Assembly: GCF_007786455.1 (NCBI RefSeq)
Contig: NZ_VNJK01000001.1
Coordinates: 526,576 to 590,575, forward strand
Reading direction: 5' to 3'
Origin: Paenibacillus agilis
GTDB lineage: Bacteria > Bacillota > Bacilli > Paenibacillales > Paenibacillaceae
DNA: 64,000 nt
The notes beneath the pieces were generated by a model. The model saw only the letters and a program-made list of their open reading frames with translations, was not told the DNA's origin and ran no database searches. The translations under genes were made by a program, and so were the position numbers. Position 1 is the stretch's first letter, and every line of letters begins with the position of its first letter. This document shows positions 26,271 to 35,600 of the stretch, in pieces.

Positions 26271-27509
26271 ATGGTGGAAAATTGGTTAGTTGTTATGCAA
26301 CTGTTGCTGGCAACTATCGGGGTTTATCAATTCACACTTTCATTGTTTGGTATTTATCGTAAGAAAAAGCATACACAACACGAGCCTAAGAAGACATTCG
26401 CTGTGCTCGTAGCTGCACATAACGAAGCAACGGTTATCGATGCGTTGATGGAGAACTTGAAGACGCTCGATTATCCGAAAGATATGTATGATGTTTTTGT
26501 TATCTGTGACAATTGTACAGACAATACAGCAGAAATCGTTCGTGAGCATGGTTGGACAGCCTGCGAACGTCATAACCCTCAACAGCGCGGTAAAGGTTTC
26601 GCGATTGAGTGGATGTTGAAGAACTTGTGGGAAATGGAACGCCAGTTCGATGCAGTCGTTATGATTGATGCAGACAACTTGGTTAGCACAGATTTCCTTA
26701 CTGAAATGAATAATGACCTGTGCTCTGGTGCACGTGTTATTCAAGGTTACATTGATACGAAGAATCCACATGATTCTTGGATTACAGCAGCTTATGGTGT
26801 AACTTACTGGTACTGCAACCGCTTGTGGCAGTTGTCCCGTACAAACCTTAAGATGGCTAACTTCTTGGGTGGAACGGGCATGTGCTTTGAGAGCAAACTT
26901 CTTCAAGAAATGGGCTGGGGAGCAACAAGCCTAGTAGAAGACTTGGAGTTTACAGTTCGTTGTGTTAAGAACGGCGTTAATCCCGTATTTAATTACAAGG
27001 CTCGTGTATTTGATGAGAAGCCGCTTACGTTCAAAGCTTCTGCACGCCAGCGCTTGCGTTGGATGCAAGGTCACTTTACAGTAGCTCGTCGTTACTTCTT
27101 CCCATTGATGTGGCAAAGTATTAAGGAGCGCAACTTAGCGAAGTTTGATACAGCATTGTACAGCATGACGGTATACACGGTATTGGTCACGTTCTTGCTG
27201 ACTGCTTACATTTGGGTGGACGCAGCGTTCTTCAATGGTCCGAACTTCCCAACGCTAACTGAAATATTGCCTCCATGGTTGTTTGTTGGCTCAATAGTGA
27301 TGACATGTGCAGCGTTCATTCTTGCGCTAGTACTCGAAGGTGTTAGATCGCCGCGTATCTATGCATCCTTGATTACTTTCCCGATCTTCTTGCTTTCCTG
27401 GTGGCCAATTACGTTCTACGCGTTCTTTACACAGAACAACAAAGTATGGAGCCATACAGAGCATACACGTGTTGTGAGATTGGAAGATGTGCAAGGCAAA
27501 CAAGCATAA
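26271..27509 (+). CDS. Processive family 2 glycosyltransferase, membrane-bound
   Basis: 412-aa inverting glycosyltransferase of the cellulose/hyaluronan-synthase type. Order: an N-terminal membrane helix (about 5-28), the GT-A domain with VLVAAHNEATVI, CDNCTDNTA (about 80), VVMIDADN (about 126-133; DxD equivalent), LVEDLEFTVRC (ED motif) and RQRLRWMQGH (about 258-267; the QxxRW motif of processive enzymes), then three or four C-terminal membrane helices. Product unknown; glycan export or wall polymer synthesis is likely. GGGGGAC ribosome-binding site precedes ATG 26271. It is monocistronic. Confidence 0.9.
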   Translation: MVENWLVVMQLLLATIGVYQFTLSLFGIYRKKKHTQHEPKKTFAVLVAAHNEATVIDALMENLKTLDYPKDMYDVFVICDNCTDNTAEIVREHGWTACERHNPQQRGKGFAIEWMLKNLWEMERQFDAVVMIDADNLVSTDFLTEMNNDLCSGARVIQGYIDTKNPHDSWITAAYGVTYWYCNRLWQLSRTNLKMANFLGGTGMCFESKLLQEMGWGATSLVEDLEFTVRCVKNGVNPVFNYKARVFDEKPLTFKASARQRLRWMQGHFTVARRYFFPLMWQSIKERNLAKFDTALYSMTVYTVLVTFLLTAYIWVDAAFFNGPNFPTLTEILPPWLFVGSIVMTCAAFILALVLEGVRSPRIYASLITFPIFLLSWWPITFYAFFTQNNKVWSHTEHTRVVRLEDVQGKQA

Positions 27510-27529
27510 TATAAAGATGTTAAATGTTC

Positions 27530-27560
27530 GATGGGGAGCCTATAGGCTCCCCATCTTTTT
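27530..27560 (+). terminator. Terminator after GT2 gene
   Basis: Perfect stem GATGGGGAGCC / GGCTCCCCATC with a TATA loop and five T. Confidence 0.95.
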
Positions 27561-27619
27561 CATAAGCTCAACCTGCACAGTTAATTACAGTCAATGTGTA
27601 AATTTACATGCTGCTGCAC

Positions 27620-27648
27620 TTGACTGGGTACATCGCATATGATATATT
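27620..27648 (+). promoter_or_regulatory. Promoter of infC-rpmI-rplT operon
   Basis: TTGACT (27620-27625), 17-nt spacer, TATATT (27643-27648). Transcription would start near 27655, at the beginning of the leader. Confidence 0.8.
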
Positions 27649-27654
27649 ACTTGA

Positions 27655-27803
27655 GTACGACTAATACGAAAGCAGAAGCGCCCGCTTCTCACCTGACCGA
27701 CTCAGAGTTGGCTGGTTTATGAAACTTATCGCATTATTGCGATACTCACCTGTGATGATAAGTGAGGGATGTGGGCTCTTTTGGGAGCATGCATCCCTTT
27801 TTT
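27655..27803 (+). ncRNA. L20-type ribosomal protein leader with attenuator
   Basis: The leader begins with AGAAGCGCCCGCTTCTC, matching my recollection of the conserved 5' part of the Firmicutes L20 leader, continues with stems around GCGATAATGC-type pairing (CGCATTATTGCG near 27731) and ends in a terminator: AGGGATG / CATCCCT with an inner GCTC/GAGC stem and six T (27765-27803). Free L20 protein is known to favour termination in this leader in Bacillus subtilis, matching L20-L35-IF3 supply to ribosome assembly. Assignment rests on position and motif, not on a covariance search. Confidence 0.82.
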
Positions 27804-27841
27804 GATGAATTTGGGGATATAAATGATGGAGGTGGAAGGTC

Positions 27842-28354
27842 ATTAGCAAGGAACATATGATCAACGAAGAAATTCGTGCTAAGGAAGTTCGTCTTGTCGG
27901 ACCAGATAGTGAACAGTTAGGTATTAAACCTTTCCGTGAAGCTCTTCAAATGGCTATTGATGCAGAATTGGACTTGGTTAACGTGGCACCACAGGCGAAA
28001 CCGCCAGTATGTCGCATTATGGACTACGGAAAGTTCCGCTATGAGCAGCAGAAGAAAGAGAAAGAAGCTCGCAAGAACCAGAAGGTTGTTGACGTGAAGG
28101 AAGTATGGTTCCGCGCAAACATCGAGGAAAATGACTACCAAACGAAGCTTCGTAACGTTGTTAAGTTCCTCAAAGATGGGGACAAAGTGAAATGCTCTGT
28201 TCGCTTCCGCGGTCGTGAGATTACACATGCTGCAATCGGTCAACGCGTGTTGGAACGCGTTAAGAAAGAGGTTGAAGAGCTTTGCACAATCGAGCGTCAG
28301 CCTAAGCTTGAAGGCCGTAGCATGATAATGATTCTAGCGCCTAAGAGCAACTAA
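27842..28354 (+). CDS. infC: Translation initiation factor IF-3 (ATT start)
   Basis: IF-3 binds the 30S subunit and checks the initiator codon. Annotated from the rare start ATT 27842, not from ATG 27857: GGAGGTGG lies 6 nt before ATT, and the resulting N-terminus I/M-SKEHMINEEIRAKEVRLV aligns with the ISKDFIINEGIRAREVRLI start known for Bacillus subtilis. The ATT start allows IF-3 to limit its own translation. The 170 aa show the N-domain (LGIKPFREALQMA), the Lys-rich linker helix (YEQQKKEKEARKNQK) and the C-domain (FRGREITHAAIGQRVLERV). First gene of the L35/L20 operon. Confidence 0.93.
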   Translation: MSKEHMINEEIRAKEVRLVGPDSEQLGIKPFREALQMAIDAELDLVNVAPQAKPPVCRIMDYGKFRYEQQKKEKEARKNQKVVDVKEVWFRANIEENDYQTKLRNVVKFLKDGDKVKCSVRFRGREITHAAIGQRVLERVKKEVEELCTIERQPKLEGRSMIMILAPKSN

Positions 28355-28417
28355 CGAGTCCTCCCGCCACGCAGAGAAGGTGGCGGATTGGATTTGATTA
28401 TTGAGGAGGAAATGATT

Positions 28418-28618
28418 ATGCCTAAAATGAAAACGCACAGCAGCCTTAAAGGCCGCTTCAAAATTACAGGTACTGGTAAAGTTCGCCGTTACAAAGCTTA
28501 CAGAAACCACCTGTTGTCCCATAAGTCCGGACGTCAAAAGCGCGTTCTCGCTGGAAACCCAGTAATGGCTGCTGGTGACGTGAACCGTTTGAAACAGCAA
28601 TTGGCTAACTTGAAGTAA
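28418..28618 (+). CDS. rpmI: 50S ribosomal protein L35
   Basis: The 66-aa protein starts MPKMKTHSSLKGRFK at ATG 28418 behind GAGGAGG; upstream in-frame codons precede that site and are not used. The signature KTHSSLKGRFKITGTGK and NHLLSHKSGRQKR are complete. Second gene of the operon, 63 bp after infC. Confidence 0.97.
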   Translation: MPKMKTHSSLKGRFKITGTGKVRRYKAYRNHLLSHKSGRQKRVLAGNPVMAAGDVNRLKQQLANLK

Positions 28619-28694
28619 TAACGTAAGAACTTGCAGTCGCACAAACGGCTCAAGCAATAATTCGGATACATGATTCGATTGGGAGGTTACTAGA

Positions 28695-29054
28695 ATGGCA
28701 CGAGTTAAAGGCGGATTTACTACACGTCGTCGTCATAAAAAAGTACTAAAACTAGCTAAAGGTTACTTCGGTTCTAAGCACCGTCTATTTAAGACAGCTA
28801 ACGAGCAAGTAATGAAATCCTTGCTTTATGCATACCGCGATCGTCGCGTTAAGAAGCGCGATTTCCGCAAATTGTGGATCGCTCGTATCAACGCAGCTGC
28901 TCGTATGAACGGCTTGTCCTACAGCAAATTCATGCACGGCTTGAAGCTTGCTGAAGTAAACATCAACCGTAAAATGCTTGCTGATCTTGCAGTGAACGAT
29001 ATCAACGCGTTCAACTCTTTGGCAACAGTAGCTAAACAAAAAATCAACGCATAG
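28695..29054 (+). CDS. rplT: 50S ribosomal protein L20
   Basis: 119 aa, complete, starting [24 protein letters not shown]. The long basic N-terminal helix binds 23S rRNA early in 50S assembly; the C-terminal domain binds the leader RNA that controls this operon. GGGAGG lies before ATG 28695. Terminator at 29073. Confidence 0.97.
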   Translation: MARVKGGFTTRRRHKKVLKLAKGYFGSKHRLFKTANEQVMKSLLYAYRDRRVKKRDFRKLWIARINAAARMNGLSYSKFMHGLKLAEVNINRKMLADLAVNDINAFNSLATVAKQKINA

Positions 29055-29072
29055 TAGCTTGCGTTATACGAT

Positions 29073-29114
29073 AAAGAGCACTGCACTCGAACTATTCGAA
29101 TGCGGTGCTCTTTT
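29073..29114 (+). terminator. Terminator of infC-rpmI-rplT operon
   Basis: AAAGAGCACTGCA pairs with TGCGGTGCTCTTT around an inner TTCGAA-type stem, then TTTTG. It overlaps the 3' end of the convergent gerPC-like gene. Confidence 0.85.
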
Positions 29115-29553
29115 GTTGTTTATTGTTTCCGTTATTTTGATTTTTATCAACTTGTTGATTTTTTTCTTTTTCGCTCTCTTCATCCAGCTTCTTCATATCA
29201 TACACATTAGTCTCGTTCGAATAAGTTGTATCCATGTTCTCCATTTGCTTTTCTCCTTGCTCTTTGAGCGAGCCCATTAACTTCTGTAGCTCTTTTTCAT
29301 CTGTAAGTGCTGTTAATCCGACATTTAAGGTACCTGATAGTTCACTAACATGCAGTTCTTGAATTTTATAGTTAATCGTACCGATCGAGATGGGTTTGGT
29401 TTCTTTTATCTTCTCTTGCAGCGCTTGAGATACGTTATTCTGCTGCTGGATTTGGGTCTCTAATTGTGAAATGCGAGCTTCCATCGCGCGTATTCGTTCT
29501 TCTAAGGCCTGCCACACGTAGAAGGTAGAAGGTGAGGATGAGTAAGGCTGCAT
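29092..29553 (-). CDS. gerPC: Spore germination protein GerPC-like
   Basis: GerP proteins are coat-located and help germinants reach their receptors. The 153-aa protein has an N-terminal coiled coil (about 12-48; WQALEERIRAMEARISQLE), then a beta segment KPISIGTINYKIQELHVSELSGTLNVGL typical of GerPC (about 53-80), and an Asn/Gln/Lys-rich tail. ATG 29553 follows GGAGG at 7 nt. It is the last of a minus-strand group with GerPB-like, GerPA/F-like and Hsp20-like genes. The 3' end overlaps the rplT terminator. Confidence 0.82.
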   Translation of the reverse strand: MQPYSSSPSTFYVWQALEERIRAMEARISQLETQIQQQNNVSQALQEKIKETKPISIGTINYKIQELHVSELSGTLNVGLTALTDEKELQKLMGSLKEQGEKQMENMDTTYSNETNVYDMKKLDEESEKEKNQQVDKNQNNGNNKQQKSTAFE

Positions 29554-29576
29554 CGAATCGCCTCCATTCTTTAGGT

Positions 29577-29852
29577 TTATTCAGGTGGTCTAGGTTCGAT
29601 CGGCGGCATTTCAAAAGGTGGCATTGCCAGCTGAGGAAGGATAATAGGCTCTTCCATAAGCTCGGCTTCTGGAACGGCTACAGGCTCGGCTGCATGGGTA
29701 TGACCAGAGTTCATCGCAGGAGCCGTTTCGCCTTCAGGTGTCCCATACTGGCTTGTTGTGTTCTGATTGCTTCCCATAAATGTAGTACCGATATTGATGG
29801 AAGCCAAGTTGCTCAACACATTAACGCGTATTTGATTAATACAAATATTCAT
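29577..29852 (-). CDS. Spore germination protein GerPB-like
   Basis: 91 aa from ATG 29852 (AGAGG 8 nt upstream; a GTG three codons before is closer than usual to that site). It starts MNICINQIRVNVLSNLASINIGTTF, the strand pattern of GerPB (a two-strand motif ending in an IG-type turn), then becomes Pro/Glu/Ala-rich with PPFEMPPIEPRPP at the end. Likely a coat protein needed for germinant permeability. Second-last gene of the GerP-type group, 23 bp before gerPC. Confidence 0.72.
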   Translation of the reverse strand: MNICINQIRVNVLSNLASINIGTTFMGSNQNTTSQYGTPEGETAPAMNSGHTHAAEPVAVPEAELMEEPIILPQLAMPPFEMPPIEPRPPE

Positions 29853-29863
29853 CGTACACACCT

Positions 29864-30079
29864 CTATATGACCACACTTGGATTTGCTGTGAAATCGGGG
29901 TTATTGACCAGATTGGTCTCATTGTTAACGGAAGAGGTACAATCACCTACGACAGAGTTACCGCCTACGCTTTTTGTTTCCGTTGTATTGCCCTTTATAA
30001 TAGTATTCCCTAGATTAACGGACCCGTTACTGGATATGGCATTGACACGAATGTTGAAAATGTTAAATACGTTAGGCAT
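29864..30079 (-). CDS. Spore germination protein of GerPA/GerPF family
   Basis: 71 aa from ATG 30079, 10 nt after AAAGG; an ATG two codons earlier is possible. Starts MPNVFNIFNIRVNAISSNGSVNLGNT, matching the family pattern of a strand, an SNGSVNLG turn and Asn/Ser/Thr-rich remainder ending in NNPDF-type residues (family members end around FxxDxxDQ). GerPA and GerPF are similar to each other, so I do not choose. Only part of the usual six-gene gerP operon is present here. Confidence 0.75.
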   Translation of the reverse strand: MPNVFNIFNIRVNAISSNGSVNLGNTIIKGNTTETKSVGGNSVVGDCTSSVNNETNLVNNPDFTANPSVVI

Positions 30080-30195
30080 ATCCATCCATCCTTTGACTGT
30101 AATCCGTCTAACCGTATTCTATGTCATTCGCCTAGAAGAAGGAACTTGGACTATGATGAATACTGAAAAGTGATCAAATATAACATGCGGACAAT

Positions 30196-30687
30196 CTAAT
30201 CAATGATTTGGATATCGATATTTTGCATATTGCCTGCCGCTTGTTTACGCATAACAACACGGAGTTTGTTGTCTTGGATAGTGGCGCGTGTACTCTTTGG
30301 AAATACTGGGGCAGACAAGGGGATGAGCTGCTTGCGAGATGTATTAGTATTTTGGATAAGAAGCTGTGTTGGATTCATCTGCAGGCGAACATCTTGAGGC
30401 TTCGTTTTTTTAGACATCTTTACTTCAATCGTAATTTCATGATCGGTTTCTCGTGAGGACCATCCTGGTTTACCACTAGCTGCTGGAGAAGTTGAGGGTG
30501 GAGAATCAGTTGTATCGGAAGTGTATTCGACTTGATCAAATGCTTTGGAAAAGGAGCGTTTAATTTCTTCCTCGATATATTTCTGGATGGCATTTTGCGT
30601 TAATAGCTGTGAAGGGTTTATTGGCATCGTAATACCGAATTGCTCCTGAAATTTCTGCCATGGAAAAAAGGAAGACATGTTTGCCAT
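30196..30687 (-). CDS. Hsp20/alpha-crystallin-like protein, possible spore protein
   Basis: 163 aa. The C-terminal two thirds look like a degenerate alpha-crystallin domain: DHEITIEVKMSKKTKPQDVRLQM (about 83-105), TQLLIQN, and DNKLRVVMRKQ. The N-terminus (SFFPWQKFQEQFG) is aromatic. Alpha-crystallin-like proteins such as CotM or Bacillus cereus GerT are spore-coat or germination proteins, and the three GerP-type genes follow on the same strand, so a spore role is likely (inference). AAGGAG lies 8 nt before ATG 30687. Confidence 0.68.
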   Translation of the reverse strand: MANMSSFFPWQKFQEQFGITMPINPSQLLTQNAIQKYIEEEIKRSFSKAFDQVEYTSDTTDSPPSTSPAASGKPGWSSRETDHEITIEVKMSKKTKPQDVRLQMNPTQLLIQNTNTSRKQLIPLSAPVFPKSTRATIQDNKLRVVMRKQAAGNMQNIDIQIID

Positions 30688-30904
30688 ATGGGTAACTCCT
30701 TTCTGCTTCTGCTTTTACTGATGATGGATGATTGGCATGCTTACAACGTATGCAGAGCGGGCTTGGCTTGCCTCGATTGATCAAACAGAGCAGTTCATAT
30801 GCTTAAGCCAATTTTATAGGTTAATGTTGTCAGCTATTTTCTTTGGGTGGTAATCAGGGTACAATGATGAGATGTGACGTTTGGAGAAAGAGAGAGTGAG
30901 CAGG

Positions 30905-31966
30905 ATGATTGATCTGTCTAAGGTAGATATTCACCAGATGGTCGTTCACAAAGTAGGTAATAAATCTCGAGATGAGGGCGTACGTATTTCGCAAACTCGA
31001 TATGAAGTACCGAGTGAAGAAGTTCGCGATACGTTGTTAAAATATTTTTTGACCAGCTTTAAGTTCGATATGTTTTATCGATTCCATCATGAAACGGATC
31101 TGGCGATGAATGAGGTTTACACGTATGCGAGCCGCATGTTCGATCAGCCGAACACGTTTCAAGAGCAATCGGTACACATACTGAATCATTTGTATGAGCA
31201 ATCCTCACATCCACAAATTAAGTCAGGTGAGCTTTATGTCGTGCATTTGAACAACATTTTATATAATGACTTCAGTATTGATGCGATCGGATTGTTTAAG
31301 TCCGAGAACAAAGATGTGTATTTAAAGCTTGATGAACCGAACACGGAAGATCTAGGTTTGTTAATTGAAGAGGGTGTCAACGTTCGCAAGCTGGACAAGG
31401 GCTGTCTAATCTTGAATGTGAAGGCGATCGGCGGCTTCGTAGTAGGCGTAGTTGACGCGACAGCTGGGAAGACGCAAGACGCGGCGATGTATTGGATGGA
31501 GGACTTCCTTGACGTTACGTTGATGGAAGATGAAAATTACTATACAGATCATGCGATTCAAATGGTGAATGAGTTTTATGACAATGTAATTGCTCCAGCT
31601 TCTGAGCAGCCAGAGAAAAAGGAGAAGCTGGAATTCATCAACAGCTCGATGGAATACTTCTCTCGCACTGACAAATTCGAGGAAGAGGAATTTATTCATA
31701 ACGTGCTTCAGGACCATAGTCAGGGTGAGATGTTCAAAGTATATAAAGAGTCCTATACCGAAATGAATGAGCTGCCTCCATTTGATGCGATGCCGATTTC
31801 ACAAACGGCTTTGAAGAAAGCGAAGAAAACGCTGCGCAACGTGATTAAGACAGACACAGGGGTCGAGTTGAAGCTCAAAAGTGAAAGCTTCCCTTATGTG
31901 GAACGTGGTTATGATGAAGAGCGCAAGCTTCATTATTATAAAGTGTATTTCTCGCAGGAAGAATAG
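30905..31966 (+). CDS. Nucleoid-associated protein, NA37/YejK family
   Basis: 353 aa from ATG 30905; the open frame upstream has no better site, and AGTGAGCAGG precedes this ATG. The start IDLSKVDIHQMVVHKVGNK and the segment GELYVVHLNNILYNDFSIDAIGLFKSENK (about 105-135) fit the NA37 family of nucleoid-associated proteins, found in E. coli as YejK. Members bind DNA or associate with phage-defence and replication proteins, with no reaction known. It stands alone, with a long repeat-bearing gap after it. Confidence 0.82.
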   Translation: MIDLSKVDIHQMVVHKVGNKSRDEGVRISQTRYEVPSEEVRDTLLKYFLTSFKFDMFYRFHHETDLAMNEVYTYASRMFDQPNTFQEQSVHILNHLYEQSSHPQIKSGELYVVHLNNILYNDFSIDAIGLFKSENKDVYLKLDEPNTEDLGLLIEEGVNVRKLDKGCLILNVKAIGGFVVGVVDATAGKTQDAAMYWMEDFLDVTLMEDENYYTDHAIQMVNEFYDNVIAPASEQPEKKEKLEFINSSMEYFSRTDKFEEEEFIHNVLQDHSQGEMFKVYKESYTEMNELPPFDAMPISQTALKKAKKTLRNVIKTDTGVELKLKSESFPYVERGYDEERKLHYYKVYFSQEE

Positions 31967-32039
31967 CTACCAAAGTTGCAAAAGGAAATTGGTATATCTG
32001 GAGTAAGCCAAACTTTTTTCGGAAGAGTGAGTTGTACTA

Positions 32040-32360
32040 ACGCGTAACGGGTGCCATAGTGGCTATTCGGCGTATTTTTGCTTATTTTGAAAGGTAACGG
32101 ATGCCAGAGAGCTTATTTGCCATCTGGAACGAATATAAGCATTAATATTGACTTAAATAAGCGCTACTGAGACCGTTAAAATTCTAATACAGACGATTTC
32201 GCCCCAATAACGTCAATGATGCTCGTTAGCTGAGGCAGAGGTGTCACTGCCGTCAGCTGAGGCGAAAGTCAAGCGTCATTACTGATAGATGGTATGCCAC
32301 GGCCGTTAGCTGATGTACCAGGGGCGATAGTTAATTTGCCATGCCCGTTAGCTACGGTAT
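32040..32360. repeat. Degenerate intergenic repeats
   Basis: Copy 1 (32044-32067) and copy 2 (32094-32117) share GTAACGG-TGCCA-AG--TATT; copy 3 (32155-32177) is inverted and reads TAACGGTCTCAGTAGCGC on the minus strand. A second family follows: CGTTAGCTGAGG (32224), CGTCAGCTGAGG (32251), CGTTAGCTGATG (32304), CGTTAGCTACGG (32346). The gap of 31967-32526 has no supported gene. Confidence 0.7.
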
Positions 32361-32526
32361 AACGGAGTTACAGAGTAACGCAACCCGAAAGCCAACAACA
32401 ATATAGCCTGCAATCGTCATGAGTCCCATAGGAGTAAGGAGTATCTATATATGAGATAGACTCTAGATTCTGGTACACGTAACCATAGGACCTTAGCGTT
32501 GCAACCTAAACCCAAAGATGCAAAAC

Positions 32527-32581
32527 AAATAAAGAGGGTCATGTCAGCACAGTGGAGTGCGGACAGGCCCTCTTTATTTTC
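32527..32581. terminator. Terminator after SNF2 gene
   Basis: AAATAAAGAGGG pairs with CCCTCTTTATTT around a 28-nt loop, with T-runs outside both arms. Confidence 0.8.
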
Positions 32582-32643
32582 GTATGCATATCTAATGCTT
32601 GCTAGCATGTTCAATTCTTGAGAAATCTTGAACGATGCAGCCA

Positions 32644-35600
32644 TCAATTGATGCTTAGTATTTCACGAATTTCCTGTTCTGTAATGGCAGACATAGTTTC
32701 CTCACCTGGTTGGATTACCTCGTGAATCAAATCTTTTTTGCGCTGTTGCAGTTCATAAATCTTCTCCTCGATCGTACCATGCGTAACGAGGCGAATGACC
32801 TGTACCACATTTTTTTGACCGATACGATGGGCACGGTCTGCAGCTTGTTGTTCGACGGCAGGATTCCACCATAAGTCATACAGAACTACGGTGTCTGCTC
32901 CCGTTAGATTCAGCCCGGTTCCTCCCGCACGGAGCGAGATGAGGAATATATCGCGTTCTCCCTCGTTAAATCGCTGACACAGCTCAACACGCTCGCTAGG
33001 AGGCGTCTTGCCGTCCAGATAGAAGACAGGTCTGCCGCTAGCCTCAAGTTCGCTGCGAATAAGTGTTAGCATACTCGTGAACTGTGAGAAGATAAGCATC
33101 CGCTTGCCGCTGCTCATGCATTCATCCACAAGCTCTAGCAGTTGCTCAAGCTTGCCGGATGTTCCTTCGTACTCTTGTATGAACAAGGAAGGATGACAGC
33201 AGAGTTGGCGCAAGCGAGTAATACCTGCGAGTATTTTCATCCGACCTTTTTGGAAGCCTTCTGCTGCTAAAACTTCCAGCGTCTCCTCTTGAAGTCGACT
33301 CAAATAAGCTAGGTACAGCTTCTTCTGATCGAGTGACAGCTCTGTCATATGCAACGTTTCAATTTTGTCTGGTAATTCCTTCAGCACGTCTTGCTTGAGT
33401 CGCCGCAAAATAAATGGTCTTACTTTACGCGCCAGTTCTTCACGAGAAAGGGCTTGGAATGATTTCTTGCTCGTAAATAGGCCAGGGAAGACAGCTTCAA
33501 AGATGGCCCATACTTCTTCGACGGAATTTTCAATCGGTGTACCTGTAAGGGCAAATCTGCGGCTGGCTGTAATTTGTCTGACTGCTTTGGAAGCCTGCGT
33601 CGCTTCATTTTTAATCGTTTGAGCTTCATCTAACAGCAAGATGCTGAACACAATATTTTCATACAAGTGAATGTCCCTGCGTAAAGAAGGGTAGGAAGTA
33701 ATCAGCACATCTACTTCATCTAAGGATTCAATCACTTGGCTGCGCTCATCTTTCAGCCCTGCTGCGAGTTCTACTCTTAACTGGGGTGCGAACTTGTGAA
33801 GTTCATTGCGCCAGTTGTATACCAAAGATGCAGGCGCTACGACGAGCACGGGCTTGTTGGTTTCCGTCTGCTGTTGGCTAAGCGCTTCGCGTTCCGAAAC
33901 AATATAGGCTATGCTCTGCAATGTCTTACCAAGTCCCATATCATCAGCTAAAATGCCGCCGAAGCGGTAGTAGGACAACGTTTTGAGCCAATGGAAGCCA
34001 TAGGTTTGGTAGTCCCGCAGTACATTCTCTAATGGAGCTGGAACCTCAAATTCCAAGTCCTCAGGACTTTTCATATGATCCAGCATCTGGCGGAACTGCT
34101 TGCCGAATTTAACCCCGCGAGCACGATAGTCGTCTCCTGTTTCGATAAGGCTGAGACCTCTCGTTATAGGAAGGAAGATCCGATCTTGCTGTACCTCTGA
34201 ACGGCTCATGCCAACCTCATGCATAAGATCACCGAATTGACGATAACTTTCTTGCTCTAATGAGACGAAAGCCCCGCTTGGCAAGCGATAATACTTCCTC
34301 TTCTCCAAAATAGAAAAGAGTATGTCGTGAATATCGTCTTGCTCGATGCCTGCCATATCGAACTTGACCTCTAGCCAGTCTGTTGCAGTATCCATGTCCA
34401 GCATCGCTCTAGGCTGCTGCGGTGCTTGGAACATCAGAGATTTGACCGCCTCCGTGGAGTAAATCTGTGCAATTGGCTCCAACTTGGGCAGCAAATGATA
34501 CAGAAAGCTGTATATCGCTTCTTCGTCATTGGTATACAGCTGCTTCCCGTTGTTGCGGAGGCCTGATTGCTCAAGGATACGGACAATCTCATTCTCCTGT
34601 TCGTAGCTGCGCAATACATAGCGTTCTACGTCCTGGTCCGTAGATAGCTGCTCAGGTTGAAACGGGTAGATGACTTTATCATCGTAAAGGAATTCGACCA
34701 AGACAGATAAGTTGTTGTCGCTTTTATCAATGTAAATTTTCGTGATAAGACTTGGACTTACAATCTTATCGGCAATCTCAGGTGCAATGGCAACTTGACC
34801 AAGTGCTTTAATCCCTGGGAGTGCACGCTCAATAAAAGCAGGGAGTTCATTAGCTGAAATGCGAACCTCATTGCTTCGAGACATATAGAACAGCTTTTTC
34901 AGTGCCGTGAACTGATCCAGCTGCAGATCGCTTACAGGGCAGAGCATGCCCTCTGCACATATATAGCCATACTGCTCCATGGGCACTGCTGTTTGCAAGC
35001 CTTCAATAGCAAGTTCATAAATATCCGTTTCATCCTGCTTAATGCGAAAAGAGAGCGGGACTTTACCCTGTTCGCCAAGTCTAAGATCATACTGCTTCGT
35101 ATCTTGTTCGATTCGTATCGGAACTTGCAGCAGTAAAGGGATCGTTTCCTCCCACATATGAGGGGGGATAACAATTGTCCGTTCTGTGCCAAGCCTTCCG
35201 CTGCTATTCAAGCCATACATAAGGTCGTAATAACTTTCTTCGATTCGAACGATGTCGATTAGCTTTCGAATGATGGCCTCATCTTGAGCGGTGAAGCGGT
35301 ATTGATCAGGGCTGTAAGTGAATTTTTTAGAAAAGGCAAACGGTTGAGCTTGAGCAAAAGCCGTCAAAAATTCCCTCACCTTAGGCACGATATACAACCG
35401 CTGCGGACCGATCCGGAACTCAAGCGCGAAGTAACTTCTGCGCGCATGTGATACGGCATGGCAGATCCACTCTACTTGCAGCGTTTCGCGGGCATAATCA
35501 TCGTCCTCGTAGGCATCATAGTCGTCTTGAGACGCCGATTGATAAGCTTGGCTGCTAAAAATAGAAATCATATTGCGTGTTAATGCCGTATCCTTGGAAC

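Noticed and set aside
32040..32360. CRISPR array
   Set aside because: Repeat units are degenerate, partly inverted and unevenly spaced (27 to 53 bp), with no cas genes nearby.
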